A stretch of DNA of 64,000 bases, from assembly GCF_014898815.1 (NCBI RefSeq), contig NW_026515430.1, positions 15,001 through 79,000 on the forward strand, given 5' to 3'. The stretch is from Panonychus citri (taxonomy: Eukaryota > Arthropoda > Arachnida > Trombidiformes > Tetranychidae). Positions 49,225 through 60,430 of this stretch are shown here, one piece after another. The position numbers were made by a program, and so were the translations under genes. Below the pieces are notes generated by a model. The model was not told where the DNA came from. It made no database searches and was given only the letters and a program-made list of their open reading frames with translations. Numbering within the stretch: position 1 is the stretch's first letter; each line of letters starts with the position of its first letter.

Positions 49225-51831
49225 TCAAGATCGTTTTATAAGCTTTTCAAGTCTTTTGATTTTACTTGATTCTTGGTCGATAGTTGTTTGTGTTATCGAA
49301 TTTGATTCGTTAGCATCTCCTTTAGGTGCTACTCGATATGAATCAATTAGAACTGTTGATTCTGGTCTTCGAACTCCTTTCATGTCTAAAATTTTGATAA
49401 ATTCTTCTAAATTGGAATCAGGAAGTAGTTTGATGTAACTTTCAATATAATGAGCAACATCTCGATGAGGAACCAGAACAACTTTTAAAATCATCTCAGC
49501 TTTGGTCATCCCTCTGATCACTTCCTTGACATAAGAGGCTGGAGCTGATTTAACATTTGATTCCCAACCAGGTAGTTCTTGTAATACTTTTTTCAATAGA
49601 TGAGTATCTAAAAGTAATTGTTCAGCTCCTTCTTGTCGTAAAGGTTTACAACGGAATAAATAACCAATAAATTTTGGAATGAAAATCTGAGCGAATCTAT
49701 TGCACAATTGGGTAAAATATTTTCTCGCATCTTGTAAATTTTCACGAATAAAAGGGAATATTTGTTGTAAATTATCAACGATTAATTTAACGTAAGGACT
49801 TTGATCAATTGGTGTTCCAATTGTTGACCATTGAGTTTTAACCATAAGAGAAAAGCCCAATTCACATCCTGATTCAATGTCTTGGATTAGCAAATCAATA
49901 CAATTTAAAATTATTCTAAAATGAAAAGGAAGGAAGAAGAAAAAAAAATTCTAATTAGAATAATTGAAAAGAGATTAGAAAAAACAATCAAATTCTCGCT
50001 GTAAATATTTACCTATGAAATAAATCTTGTTCCGAGCTCATGTTTATCTTATCAACATATTGTTTATCCACTTTTTCTTGAAGTTTTTTCTCTAATTGTT
50101 GAACTGTTTCCAGACAGTAATTAGCAGTTAAAAGGATACAGCAAATTTGACAGAGATCTTGTTTCGTGTATCGAACGACCTCTCCTTCCTTTAGACTGAT
50201 CTGAAGAAGACCTGCCGCCGAAATAGCGGCATTTATAACGGAAACTCCAGAAGCTGATAAACTGGAAGTTTTAATTCGAGGTAGATTGTTGTTTAGAACT
50301 CGAGTCGCATAATCTTCCAGATTTTTCTTGAATTTAAACGATAATTCAACCAAAGGACGACCGGTACTCAGTTGGACACATTGAACTAGACAATTTTTAT
50401 ATTGTGAGAAAAGGATTCCAGCGGAAGGAAAAACTTCTGATACATTTCGATCATTGGTAAACTTTTGCTTCTGATATTCATCGATAAATTGATCAATCAA
50501 TTGGGATAAATTTTTCTCCTGCGCTTCAACATAGATTTTCAAATGAGGTTCAAAACAGTGAGTAATTAAACCAGCAAATGGATTTAGTAAATTCTCTTTA
50601 CTCATCTCTTCATTGATCAAAGTTACTCCGGTAAACCTTTGATTCAATAGATTTTCAAAGGCAACAGTTTTGCTAAATGCAAATAATAGTAGACGGACAT
50701 TCATCTCGTTGGCTCGATTTAGCATCACCTTGCTTAATTGAGAAGCGGTTAATTACAAAATTCAACTGCAATACATTCACTTACCTCCCATTTGGGAGGA
50801 AACATGCGACCAAATCTTTCCTCGAATTCAATTAGGTGTTTCTTCAGCCAATTATACCGTTTATCAATTTTATCCAACCAGGCTAAATCTTGATTATCTT
50901 GAAATAAAGCTTTATACTCTTCCAATTCTGAGTCTATGAACCATTCAAGAAGCTGATCTTTAACAGGATTTTTATCACCATCTTGAGACATGGTGGAAAC
51001 AACAAGACAGGCCTCGGCTAATAATCGTAATTGACTTTGTGAAATAGCAGCTCCTTGTTTAGATTTAGGTCTACCTTCAAGTACACCTTTAAAATCAGCT
51101 TTAATCTGTTCTGCTAAGGAATCGGTGATATCATTTAATTGACTTGAAAGTTGTTTAATCTGAGGAATATGTCGATGTTTATCCAATTGATTTAAAACAT
51201 CATTTACACTTTGAAGGATACCAGCAGCAGTTCCATAATTACGTTTGGAACAAGCTTCACTGTAATTAAAAAAATGAGAATAAATTAAAACGATAAACAA
51301 ATTTAAAGCAATAAAACAAACCAAATGACATTTGGATTTGTTTACAAACTCATCCAATTCTTACCTGAGTTTATCAACCCCTTCAACGAGAATATGAAGA
51401 TTATTTAACATGGTGATAGATGAAGTTAAATTCCTTTTAGCATTATCCAATTGTTTGATATCCGCAGTAATTTCATGAACCATTTGCTCTGATTTCTTGG
51501 CTTGTTCCTTCATTTCACCAATATTACTTGTCAATACACCGATTACCCTTTTCACCTCATCCAATGCAGCTCGACCTTCAGTTTCAACATCACTTTGACC
51601 TCTAACAACTCGTCTAATATCTTGATCTAAATTTCTTATTTTATCCTTCATTTTAGATAAAACATCATCAATATTGGTTAATGACTGTTCGGTTGGAAAA
51701 ATTGTATTAATATAATCAATGGCATCAAAATCACATTGGTCCAAAGGATCATCTGAAACCAACACCTTACTGATTGTTTCTTGTACCTCAGCAGGTATGG
51801 TGACCTTAGTGTCCATTGGTGCAGACCACAT
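49225..51831 (-). CDS. Vps53: VPS53, GARP/EARP tethering complex subunit
   Basis: Tethers endosome-derived vesicles at the trans-Golgi. Exons are 51365-51831, 50013-51259 and 49225-49915, with GT..AG introns of 105 and 97 bp, both in phase 2. The N-terminal part has FDAIDYINTIFPTEQSLTNI and a long coiled coil (KMKDKIRNLDQDIRRVVRGQ). The middle has YNWLKKHLIEFEERFGRMFP and VRLLLFAFSKTVAFENLL. The C-terminal end has GMTKAEMILKVVLVPHRDVA. One base is missing near 50753 between AVEFCN and LTASQLSKVMLNRANEM. Total about 801 residues, against about 830 in vertebrates. The start could be the second Met of MWSAPMDTK. Divergent from eL39. Confidence 0.92.
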
Positions 51832-51998
51832 TCATAAGCGAAAATCAATCACAATTTAAATCAATCACATTAATTAAAACGCAAAGAGAATGAAAAAAAT
51901 TAATTGTTTACATACAAATATCTGAATCCATTTGAATGGATCAGAAATTTTATTCCCCAAATAAAATAGAAAAGAATTTACATTCTGTAATTAGTAAT

Positions 51999-52009
51999 CG
52001 GTCCCTAAT
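51999..52009 (+). promoter_or_regulatory. CGGTCCCTAAT motif upstream of eL39
   Basis: TTAGTAATCGGTCCCTAAT here resembles TTAGTATACGGTCCCCTAT at 55600-55616, upstream of the other ribosomal protein gene. A pyrimidine run (TTTTTTTTCTTCC) follows, compatible with a TOP-like transcription start. Inference only. Confidence 0.35.
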
Positions 52010-52147
52010 TTTTTTTCTTCCAAACGGAACCGGAAAGTTACTTTTACTTCATTTTTTGGTTTCAAGATTTTGTTTTGTTTCAATTAGAGATTGTTAATTG
52101 TAATTAATAAGTTATTTCTTTAATTGTGAGTGTAAAATTAGTTTAAA

Positions 52148-52435
52148 ATGGTAAGTTTTGTATCGAGAATCATTGTGAATAATTAGTTATCTATGTTTTC
52201 TATTTGTGATTGAATTATTTTATGTTTTCTTTGATTCTCATTTTTTGTTCTCTATCTTGATTTTTTTTCTTCTCTTCTATAGTCTGCCCATAAGACATTT
52301 AGGATTAAAATCAAGTTGGCCAAAAAACAAAAGACCAACCGACCTATTCCTCAATGGATAAGAATGAAAAATGGAAACAAGATTCGATACAATGCTAAAA
52401 GGAGACATTGGCGAAGAACCAAGCTTAAGCTCTAA
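52148..52435 (+). CDS. RpL39: 60S ribosomal protein L39 (eL39)
   Basis: Complete 51-residue protein of the ribosomal exit tunnel. Exon 1 is only the ATG (52148-52150). The intron is 52151-52282 (GTAAGT...TATAG). Exon 2 is 52283-52435. The sequence SAHKTFRIKIKLAKKQKTNR, PIPQWIRMKNGNKIRYNAKR and RHWRRTKLKL is strongly conserved in eukaryotes. Length equals the family standard. The start-codon-only first exon is a common ribosomal-gene layout. No frame break. Confidence 0.97.
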
Positions 52436-52738
52436 TTGTTTTGTATTGTGCTGACATAGAGTTTCCAATTAAATTAATAATGTTTCAACATTAATTCAAT
52501 CGTTCATGGTGATTCTTCATTTCTTTCATCTTATTCACACATTTCCCCGTTGTTCTTCGCGCTGACTTAACGTCTTAAATTCTATTTCTCAAGTGTGTTA
52601 GGCTTTTCACCTCAAAAACGTGCTCTCAACAAACTAAATGTTATAGTCGCTTCGTTGTAAACAATTTTTATTGTACAAAATCTATAGCTCTAAATTTACT
52701 ATTTACAGTTTTCTCTTTTGCATCGTCAAAAAAATTTG

Positions 52739-55060
52739 TTATTTCTTTTTACTCCATTCCTTGTGCAGCTTCTTTAACATCTCTGCAGATATTTGACCAG
52801 ATTGAACTAATTTCTTAGCTGTTGGAGACTCAGTGATTTCTTCAGTTTTAAATTGATCTTCGTTCGAAGTTGTTGATGATTGGTCGACTTTTCCATTAAT
52901 TGCTGGTTCTATTCGTCTTCGGGTTCTAGTCGATGGTGAACTGAGTTTACTTGATTTTAAATTAGCAGTAATCAATTTAGCAAGATGAATTAATCCTTTC
53001 TCAATTTTACCATCAATCTCCTTCTGTAATCCTCTTACTAATTCAGGATCAGGAAAGATCTGGAAAACGGTAACTTAACCATAGATAAAGATCAAGAACA
53101 TCAAAAGTCATCTCCAATGAAGCTAATTCATTAATATTTCTCGGTATTGGAACAGGCCAATTAATTTGATTACTCAACCAGTCGATAGTTACTGGTTCAT
53201 TGATACTGTATTGCCGAGCAAATTTGGTGAACATACTACAAACGAAACCATATTGAAGGTTAATTGGTGCACAACAGAAAACATAACGAGCTCTTAATGG
53301 TAGATTAATGTGTTGAATCATATCAGCTAAAGCTTTGAATGGACTAATATCACAAATAAAGTAATTCGATGAATTAATTTGACACAGTGAGACAAAAATA
53401 TCTACTAAATTGGATAAAGTTGCTTTCGGTAAATAGTAAGCAAAAAGTTCAATCTGCTCAGCGGTTGGATGAAGACCAGCGGCAACAATTGGATCAACTG
53501 TTTGAACGAGAAGTTTTTTCAATATTTGAAGATCTTCCTTGTGCATGGTGGTGGCGAAACCCTCCGAGTAATCAGTTCCAAATCTACCTGCTCGTCCAGC
53601 TATTTGAAGTGCTTGAGAAACACTGATTAACTGTTTCTCCTTTTCTCCTTTATCATTGGTATTGAGTTTCTCAATTGATTTGAAAATAACTCTATTAATA
53701 CTTAAATTAAGACCCATACCAATGGCATCGGTTGCAACCAATATTTTACAAGATGAAGATGGATCATTAAATTTTCTTGCTTGAGCTAATTTACTGGTCG
53801 GTGGTAAACTACCATAGATAACGGCCACTTCTTTTCCCATTTTCTCTAATTCCAGGACAGTTGCATAGAGTTCGGCTTTATTGAAGCAAACAATACAATC
53901 TCCAGGTCGAACATTATTCAATGATAATAAGGGTTCATCACTTATTGTTAATTTAGTTAATCGATTATATTTACGAACTTCAACTGTTTCGCCAATTGGA
54001 AGTAAAATTTCTTTAACAATGTCTACCGCTGCTTCTTCACCACATAAATGTACCTCTAAAGCGGGCACACCAAGTAAGGCTCTTGTCCAAGCCCAACCTC
54101 GTTGAGGATCACGAAGCATTTGAATTTCATCGATAACAGCGACTTCACAATTATCTCGAGTTGATACCATCTCTACGGTACAAGCATTATGAGGTGAAGG
54201 TGCTCCACTTGGATCGGCTAATCGACGCTCTTCTCCGGTAACAAGGTCACATTTTGTTCCTCTATCATTGGCCTTTGAATGTACTTCAACAGCTAATAAC
54301 TTCAAGGGGCCACAATAAACACCCGATTTGGCGGATAAAAATCTTTCTAAAGCATGATATGTTTTACCACTATTAGTTGGTCCACAGTGGAAAATAATTT
54401 TCCTCTGTATTGATCTTGCCTCAGGATACCAGTTTGGTGGAAGTCGAAGGTCACTGATTTTCTTTAATTCCTCAATACAATCAAGATGAGGAAAAATAGA
54501 ACGAGCATATTTAATAAAAGGTGTGTAAATATCATCAACATGACCAGAGTTATTTAAAATATCCGAGAAAGTGACATGAAGATCAACTGGTAAAGGATTA
54601 GTTGTAACACAATATTGTTGAAAACTTTTAAAAGCTTGATTGTAAATTGAAAGATCCATTCCCAATTCAATTGCCATCTCTTTAATATGTGGTCGTTGAT
54701 AAAATTTTTGTAACAATTGTAAAATCTCAAGACGTTGAATTTTCCTTCCAGTCAATTCTTCACCAACATTTGTTTGATTGACCAAATTTTTCATCGATTT
54801 TGGTTCAAGTGGTATCACAGGTAAAGATTTTCTTCTCACTAAAAGTCTTGGATTTGCCAGTATTACTATCAACAAAAATTGAGAAAAAAACAGTAAATCA
54901 ATATAAATCATAAAAACAACAATTGAATCAAAAACAATTAGAATTACAAAACTTACCTAGCAGCTGATTTGGTTAAAGTTGATTTAACCACATGAGGCAT
55001 GAAAATTACTCGATTTCTTTGTGGTTGTACTCGAGAAACGATTGTTTTAAATGATAACAT
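52739..55060 (-). CDS. SUPV3L1: SUV3/SUPV3L1, mitochondrial ATP-dependent RNA helicase
   Basis: Unwinds RNA and DNA for mitochondrial RNA turnover with PNPase. Exon 1 is 54957-55060 (MLSFKTIVSRVQPQRNRVIF, a presequence shared with TRMT10C). The intron is 54866-54956. Exon 2 is 52739-54865. Helicase motifs are: I, IFHCGPTNSGKTYHAL; II, VAVIDEIQML; III-like, VHLCGEEAA; the IV-V region, IVCFNKAE, VATDAIGMGLNL; VI, QALQIAGRAGRFG. A SUV3 C-terminal domain (ALADMIQHINLPLRARYVFC) follows, then a basic tail. Two frame breaks exist: at the start of exon 2 (GAGAAGAAAATC near 54835) and near 53050, where a T-run seems two bases short (FPDL/FPDPELVRGLQKE). Upstream Met frames inside the intron are spurious. 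About 743 residues in all. Confidence 0.94.
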
Positions 55061-55220
55061 GATACCAGAGAATCAATTGTAACTTTGACAATAAAAAAGA
55101 TCAATCCAATTAATCAACTAATTAACATGTTAAGAGGAACAAAATTAGAAAATTAAATCAACACTAAAACCAAACGAAAACATTAACATGTGTTGACTAA
55201 CAAGCGCCACCTAATGAATG
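54780..55220 (-). repeat. Segment duplicated between TRMT10C and SUV3 (copy at SUV3)
   Basis: Reverse-complement partner of 47410-47850, covering promoter, 104-nt exon 1, intron and the exon 2 start (TAATACTGGCAAATCC against TAATACTAATTATTCC). Exon 1 has identical length and phase in the two genes. Confidence 0.85.
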
Positions 55221-55600
55221 GAAATCAATGTAAACAATCAAATTTTAATTGTAACAAAAATAATTAATCTTCACAACAATTAGATCCTCAAGATTAACTT
55301 AACTGAATCTGATTAAAAAAAAAATAACAATTGAACAAAATTAGAGTTAATTTGATTAAGAAAATATAATTTTCCATAATCATTGATTTGTTTTCATTTC
55401 GATTTTAAATTTTATTCTAATTGTTATTGTTTTCTAATTTAATTGTTCTTATTCTTCTAATTTTTTTCTCCCAATCAATAAATGATTTAAGAGTCTATTC
55501 ATTAAAATAGAAAAACAAAATTAATTAAAGAGAGTTGAGACTTAATTGTTTGGAAAAAGAAAAGAAATTTTTTTTTCTATTCTATTCTAAAGCGTATTTA
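55221..55600. other. Intergenic AT-rich spacer between divergent SUV3 and uL1
   Basis: Low-complexity A/T sequence without a recognisable gene; likely holds the uL1 promoter at its right end. Confidence 0.4.
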
Positions 55601-55605
55601 GTATA

Positions 55606-55616
55606 CGGTCCCCTAT
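55606..55616 (+). promoter_or_regulatory. CGGTCCCCTAT motif upstream of uL1
   Basis: About 210 bases upstream of the start codon; resembles the CGGTCCCTAAT element about 140 bases before eL39 and shares the preceding TTAGTA. Possible ribosomal-gene core element. Confidence 0.35.
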
Positions 55617-55824
55617 TCGAAAGGAAGTCGGTTCTGTATCCGGTCTTCAGTTGATAATTTTTTGTTTAAGGCAAAATCTTAAATATTTGGCACATGGGAT
55701 TAGTTTAACAACTAAATTAAGTAATTTAATTTTGATTTTGTGATTAATTCAATCATCTAGAGTGGTTATTTGTTCGTTTGTGTTTATTGTTTAGGGTTTT
55801 ATTGTAATTAATTAGTGAATTGAA

Positions 55825-56481
55825 ATGGTCGTTTCAAAGGTAACTAAAGATGCTCTTTATGAAGGAGTAAACCAAGTCCTATTGGAAAGTAAAAGGAATA
55901 AAAGACATTTCCTTGAGACTGTCGAATTACAAATTGGTCTTAAAAATTATGATCCCCAAAAGGATAAGCGTTTCTCTGGTACCGTTAAGGTGAAACATAT
56001 TCCTCGACCTCGATTCCGAGTTTGTATTCTTGGAGATCAGCAACATTGTGACGAAGCTGCTGCCAATGGATTGGATGCTAAGAATGCCGATGATTTGAAA
56101 AAGTTGAACAAGAACAAGAAATTGGTTAAGAAATTGGCCAAAGGTTATGATGCTTTCCTTGCTTCTGAATCATTGATTAAACAAATTCCTCGTCTCCTTG
56201 GTCCTGGTCTAAACAAAGCTGGTAAATTTCCAGCGCTGTTGACTCACAATGAAAGTATGGTGGCTAAAGCTGATGAAGTTAAGGCAACCATCAAGTTCCA
56301 AATGAAGAAGGTTTTATGTTTGGCTGTAGCCATTGGCCATGTTCAAATGACACCCGATGAATTGGCTCAAAACATCAACTTAGGCGTCAACTTTTTGGTC
56401 TCTCTTCTCAAAAAGAATTGGCAAAATATTAAATCCCTACACATCAAATCATCCATGGGACCTCCAATCAGACTCTATTAA
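55825..56481 (+). CDS. RpL10Ab: 60S ribosomal protein L10a (uL1)
   Basis: Complete 218-residue L1-stalk protein, within one residue or so of animal homologues. Landmarks are VTKDALYEGVNQVLLESKRN, DPQKDKRFSGTVKVKHIPRP, VCILGDQQHCDEA, FLASESLIKQIPRLLGPGLN, KAGKFPALLTHNESM, VLCLAVAIGHVQM and the C-terminal SSMGPPIRLY. No intron within the coding region and no frame break. Confidence 0.98.
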   Translation: MVVSKVTKDALYEGVNQVLLESKRNKRHFLETVELQIGLKNYDPQKDKRFSGTVKVKHIPRPRFRVCILGDQQHCDEAAANGLDAKNADDLKKLNKNKKLVKKLAKGYDAFLASESLIKQIPRLLGPGLNKAGKFPALLTHNESMVAKADEVKATIKFQMKKVLCLAVAIGHVQMTPDELAQNINLGVNFLVSLLKKNWQNIKSLHIKSSMGPPIRLY

Positions 56482-57360
56482 TTTAAGAAACGAAGAATTT
56501 TGTTATTAAGGTTTTCTATTGCAAATATCTGTCATTGTCTAGAGAAAAAAAAAGAGATTGAAAGGTAACTGAAAGAATATTTGATTGTCCAGTTACCTTT
56601 TTCTTCAAATTAACCCAACTTAACAAAATTCTATTTTGTTTTGTGTCCCTTCGACAGTCATTTGTAATAAAAGCCTTAGATGAAAAAACCCAATCAAACC
56701 CCAATGAAAATGAATTTTGTTTCTTTCTCGCGAAACAATTAAAAAAAAAGATATTCGGACAATTGAGACAATCATCTTTAGAAAAGCTCAGAAAACATAT
56801 CGCTTTATTTCACAAGAAAGACTTTTCATCTCATTTTACTTGTCCTCAATTCACAGGATGAGGAAAACCTGTAGAAATATTTACATTTAATTAATCAACT
56901 TAATTCGTTGGTCATCTGTATAATTTAGATTCGCACCTCTTGCTTGTTTCATTTGAAATCCATTGTGGAGGAAAACGAAAGTAAGAGAAAAAGGAAACAA
57001 TATAAAGGTGAATAAATTAACAGCAAAATGGAAAAAGATGTCAAAGGTCCTGATAGGAGAAAGAGAGAGAGAGTGAGAGAGAAATTACATGAAAGAGAAA
57101 AAAAGAAAATGAAAAAAAGACTGAAAAAAATGTGCGAGAAAAAGAGTAATGTGAATACGAGGTAAATCCCTGGCCCATAAAATTGAAAATTAGATGATGT
57201 TGATTGTTGGTGGTTCTTGTTGTTGGCTCATGTGAAATCGAGATGAGGAACAGTTTTTTTGGATGATCTTAGTTATTTAAGCATTTTAAATATACATAAT
57301 AATAAATCTCTGGGTGTTTTTGTTGTGAAATGAAATGTTGATACCTATGACTAAGTGTCG
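56482..57360. other. Intergenic region, 3' ends of uL1 and SLC25 gene
   Basis: Contains the uL1 3' flank and a purine-rich stretch (GAGAAAGAGAGAGAGAGTGA near 57056). The small frame at 56643 is not supported by any homology. Confidence 0.4.
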
Positions 57361-58906
57361 TCAAGACATTTCAGCTCCGAGTAGAATACGTGTAAATTCA
57401 TAAATAAAGTAATTAATGCTAACTGCTGGAGTACATTTGAGAAAATTGGGTAATATTCCTCGATATAATCCAAAGTAACCTTCCTCGGCGATGATTTTCT
57501 TGAATACCATTAAAATAGGTAAAACTGAATCAGATGTTTGAGCTTGTAAACGAGTTCTTATTAGTGTTAATGGGTAGACGATGCAAACACCCGTTATATT
57601 ACTGACAGTCCCACAGACAAGATAAAGTCCTAATGGTGGGTTCCCTGGATGTCTTTGAATGTACATTCTTTTCAAGGTCTATATATAAGAGAAAAGAGAA
57701 AATATTGATAATAATTAAACATGAAAGAACAATAATAATAAAAAAAAATATAATCGATTTATATTGTTGAACAAAAATTATGAAGCAATTTTATGTTTCT
57801 CTTTTCATTTTAACTGAGAGATTGATGAATTGCCTCGATAATCATAATAATGATGATGGTGATGATTAAAACGAACCTCATAAGTGGCTAAATCTATTCC
57901 AGCGTAAGGTATGATCCCAAGAAGATTGGCAATATAACCTTTATAGAAAGCACGAACTCCTTCAGTTGTGTAAATCTTAACTATGGCATCCCAAAGGCCT
58001 TTATATTGTCCAGTTTTACGAAGACAGAAACGAGTTTTTAAAACCTCCATCGGGTATATCACAGTCTGAGAAAAAGATCCAGCAATGGACCCGGAAATGA
58101 ATCTCTCTATAAAGCCAAGTTCAGTTTTCATCTGATCATGCATGAGAAGTTTAATCTAAAGAGAATGAAGGAAAAAAAAAGAAAACAGAAAGATGATGAT
58201 TCAGATTAGTCATTGATTTTTGATCAAGGTAAGATATTAGACTAGGAATAAAACAGAAAAGGCAAAAGTATACACATATTAACAAGGAAAAAGATATGAA
58301 AGCGAGAGAGAGAAAAGAGAAATAGAGTATTTAAAGAGACATGATGATGATTGCGAAAGAGGTGAGAATGAAAAATAAGAAGGCAAAATTTCAAGGTTAA
58401 CAAGATGAATAACTTTTCAGACACTTTTCAGACCGGTTCATGGTGATGAACCCGGTAGTTAACACATAGAGAGGAAACGAAAACACAATGTGAAGAGCAA
58501 TTTTGAGTGGAGATAATGAAAGAGAGACAAAAATACAGCGACAAACAGAAATGAAAATCTCTATTCAACACAATCCAAATACAGAATACAAGGTGTACAG
58601 AGGAAGAAGAAGAAAAAGAAATGGATTAACAGTTGGATTAACAAATGATGTTACCTGATCATGGAAAGTAAATTTCAAGGCATTTTCTGGAGCTACTTTC
58701 ATCACATTTATACCATTTCCCATCCAGAACGATTTAACACCCCCCTCTTTAATCATATAATAATAACAACCTCTTATACTGACTAATTGAGCCCCTTGGA
58801 CCTGTAAGAGAACCTTAATTCTGTCTAATGGAGCGGTTACCGTTCTCGAAACACCACCAGCAAATGCACCAGCGATAACGTGTTTCCACCAATTTGAATT
58901 ATCCAT
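57361..58906 (-). CDS. Mitochondrial ATP-Mg/Pi carrier-like protein (SCaMC-type SLC25) without EF hands
   Basis: Inner-membrane solute carrier. Exons are 58655-58906, 57877-58155 and 57361-57678, all phase 0, giving 282 residues. The three carrier signatures are visible: TAPLDRIKVLLQ in repeat 1, IYPMEVLKTRFCLRKTGQYK in repeat 2 and VYPLTLIRTRLQAQ in repeat 3. GLYRGILPNFLKCTPAVSIN and GYIANLLGIIPYAGIDLATY are diagnostic of the SLC25A23/24/25/41 group. The protein starts MDNSNWWKHVIAGAFAGG, so the N-terminal calcium-binding EF-hand domain is absent, as in SLC25A41. Missing upstream exons cannot be excluded. No frame break. Confidence 0.92.
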
Positions 58907-60430
58907 TAGGCTTAATTACCTTAAACTGTATACACTCAGTTTAATTAAACACAATTAAAAGGTTATAACTAATTGTTAATGAGAGAAAATAACAAAATTG
59001 CTTCATGTAAACAAAAAAATTTTTAGAGAAAAAAAATCAACTTCAATTATCAACATTTCCACCAGAGGTCATCATAATCACTTTCGATTTCAACTCCATC
59101 TGTTGTTGAATTGTTGCGAAAATTAATTGTAACTTAAGGAGAAAGATTAACTTTTTTCGCTCCTAATAATTTTTAATTTAATTAACTTTACTTGTGAATT
59201 TAAAATTAAATTTTGTGTTATTATTGTTAATCTCATCACAAGGATCAAGTTGATACCAAAATTATGATAGTTCAACAGTTACTTTAGTTGTTCTTGTTAC
59301 TCTTAAAACTGATGCTTTTATTTATTTAATAACTTCAACCATTTTAGTTTTCTTGGTAAGTTTGATTGATAACCTAACAAAGAAACCAAAAACCACACTC
59401 AAAGCCTCAGATGCCTTTCAAATTTAAACTTATCAAATACAAACCTAAAAATAAAAACACAATCACTGTACAAAACTGAGCGCTTAACTTGATACAAATT
59501 TGAAATTTCTCTTCTAATTTTATTTTCTTTTCATGACGAACCTAATGAGTTAAACTTTTTTGGACCTGATCTTGGCCTTCGTCTCAACCTACTGATGCCT
59601 ATTTCATATTCAAATTTAAACAATCTCACTGTTCAAAAACCAAGCTGATGAATCCAAGACAACAAGACACTTACGATTGGAGGACTGGTATTTAATGAAT
59701 GAAGAAAATATTGTAAACAAACTAAAGATTTTCAATGAAATTGTAAAAATACTACAAGCAAAAATTGTAAGAACTGAGCGTTTAGCTCAGTGCCCACAAG
59801 GGCCACCCTCTCGGGTGCTAAATGCCTAATGAATTACCTCCGACCTTGGGAGGATAGTAAATTGTAATCAATCAACAATTGAATGAAAAATATTTACAAT
59901 TATACAATTGATACTTATTTAGTAGTCAATTATAATAATCGTAAGTGAAAATATTTCAAGTTCAATTTTTTAATTTTCTAAAAACGATTAACCAATAAAA
60001 CAATTGGACCGATTTAATTGTGATAATCAGGCCAATAGAATGAAAAATTTAATGATCATTGAAATAATTAAATAAATAAATTTTTATTACCAATTAATAA
60101 ATAAAGTTTATATAAATATAAAAAAAGAAATAAATAATAGTACAATTAAATTAAAGGGTTAATTGTTTATAAATAACTTTTTCCAATCAATAAATTACTT
60201 TAAACAAAAAAGTTAATTTGAAATTAACAAATGAAAAAGATGAAAAATAATTTACTCAAAGTAAATGATTAAGTTTAAAGAAACAATTGTTTACCTGATT
60301 AGTTGATTTTTCTTTGTGATTGGCACACGTTATAAATATATTGATAAATTATAATTTCTTACACCTCAAAATTAGTATTGAGGGTTAATTGTTACATTGA
60401 TTGTGATTGAGAAGGTTAATCGGTAAACAA
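58907..60430. other. 1.5 kb intergenic region
   Basis: AT-rich and without coding frames. The only standout is a GC-rich cluster of stem-loops at 59772-59855, listed separately. Confidence 0.45.
59772..59855. ncRNA. Candidate structured RNA: consecutive stem-loops
   Basis: Within AT-rich DNA, GCGTTTAGC (59778-59786) can pair with GCTAAATGC (59817-59825, one G-U). It encloses GCCC-ACAA-GGGC (59792-59803) and CACCC-TCTC-GGGTG (59804-59817). Alternatively ACTGAGC-GTTTA-GCTCAGT forms its own hairpin. CCTCC...GGAGG follows at about 59837-59853. TAGCTCAGTG resembles a tRNA A box, but no B box is present. Strand and expression unknown. Confidence 0.3.

Noticed and set aside
53387..54105. Plus-strand frames within the SUV3 region
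   Set aside because: They are antisense to strongly conserved helicase motifs and have no homology.
59778..59825. tRNA or tRNA-derived SINE
   Set aside because: TAGCTCAGTG resembles an A box, but there is no B box, no anticodon arm of proper size and no acceptor stem.
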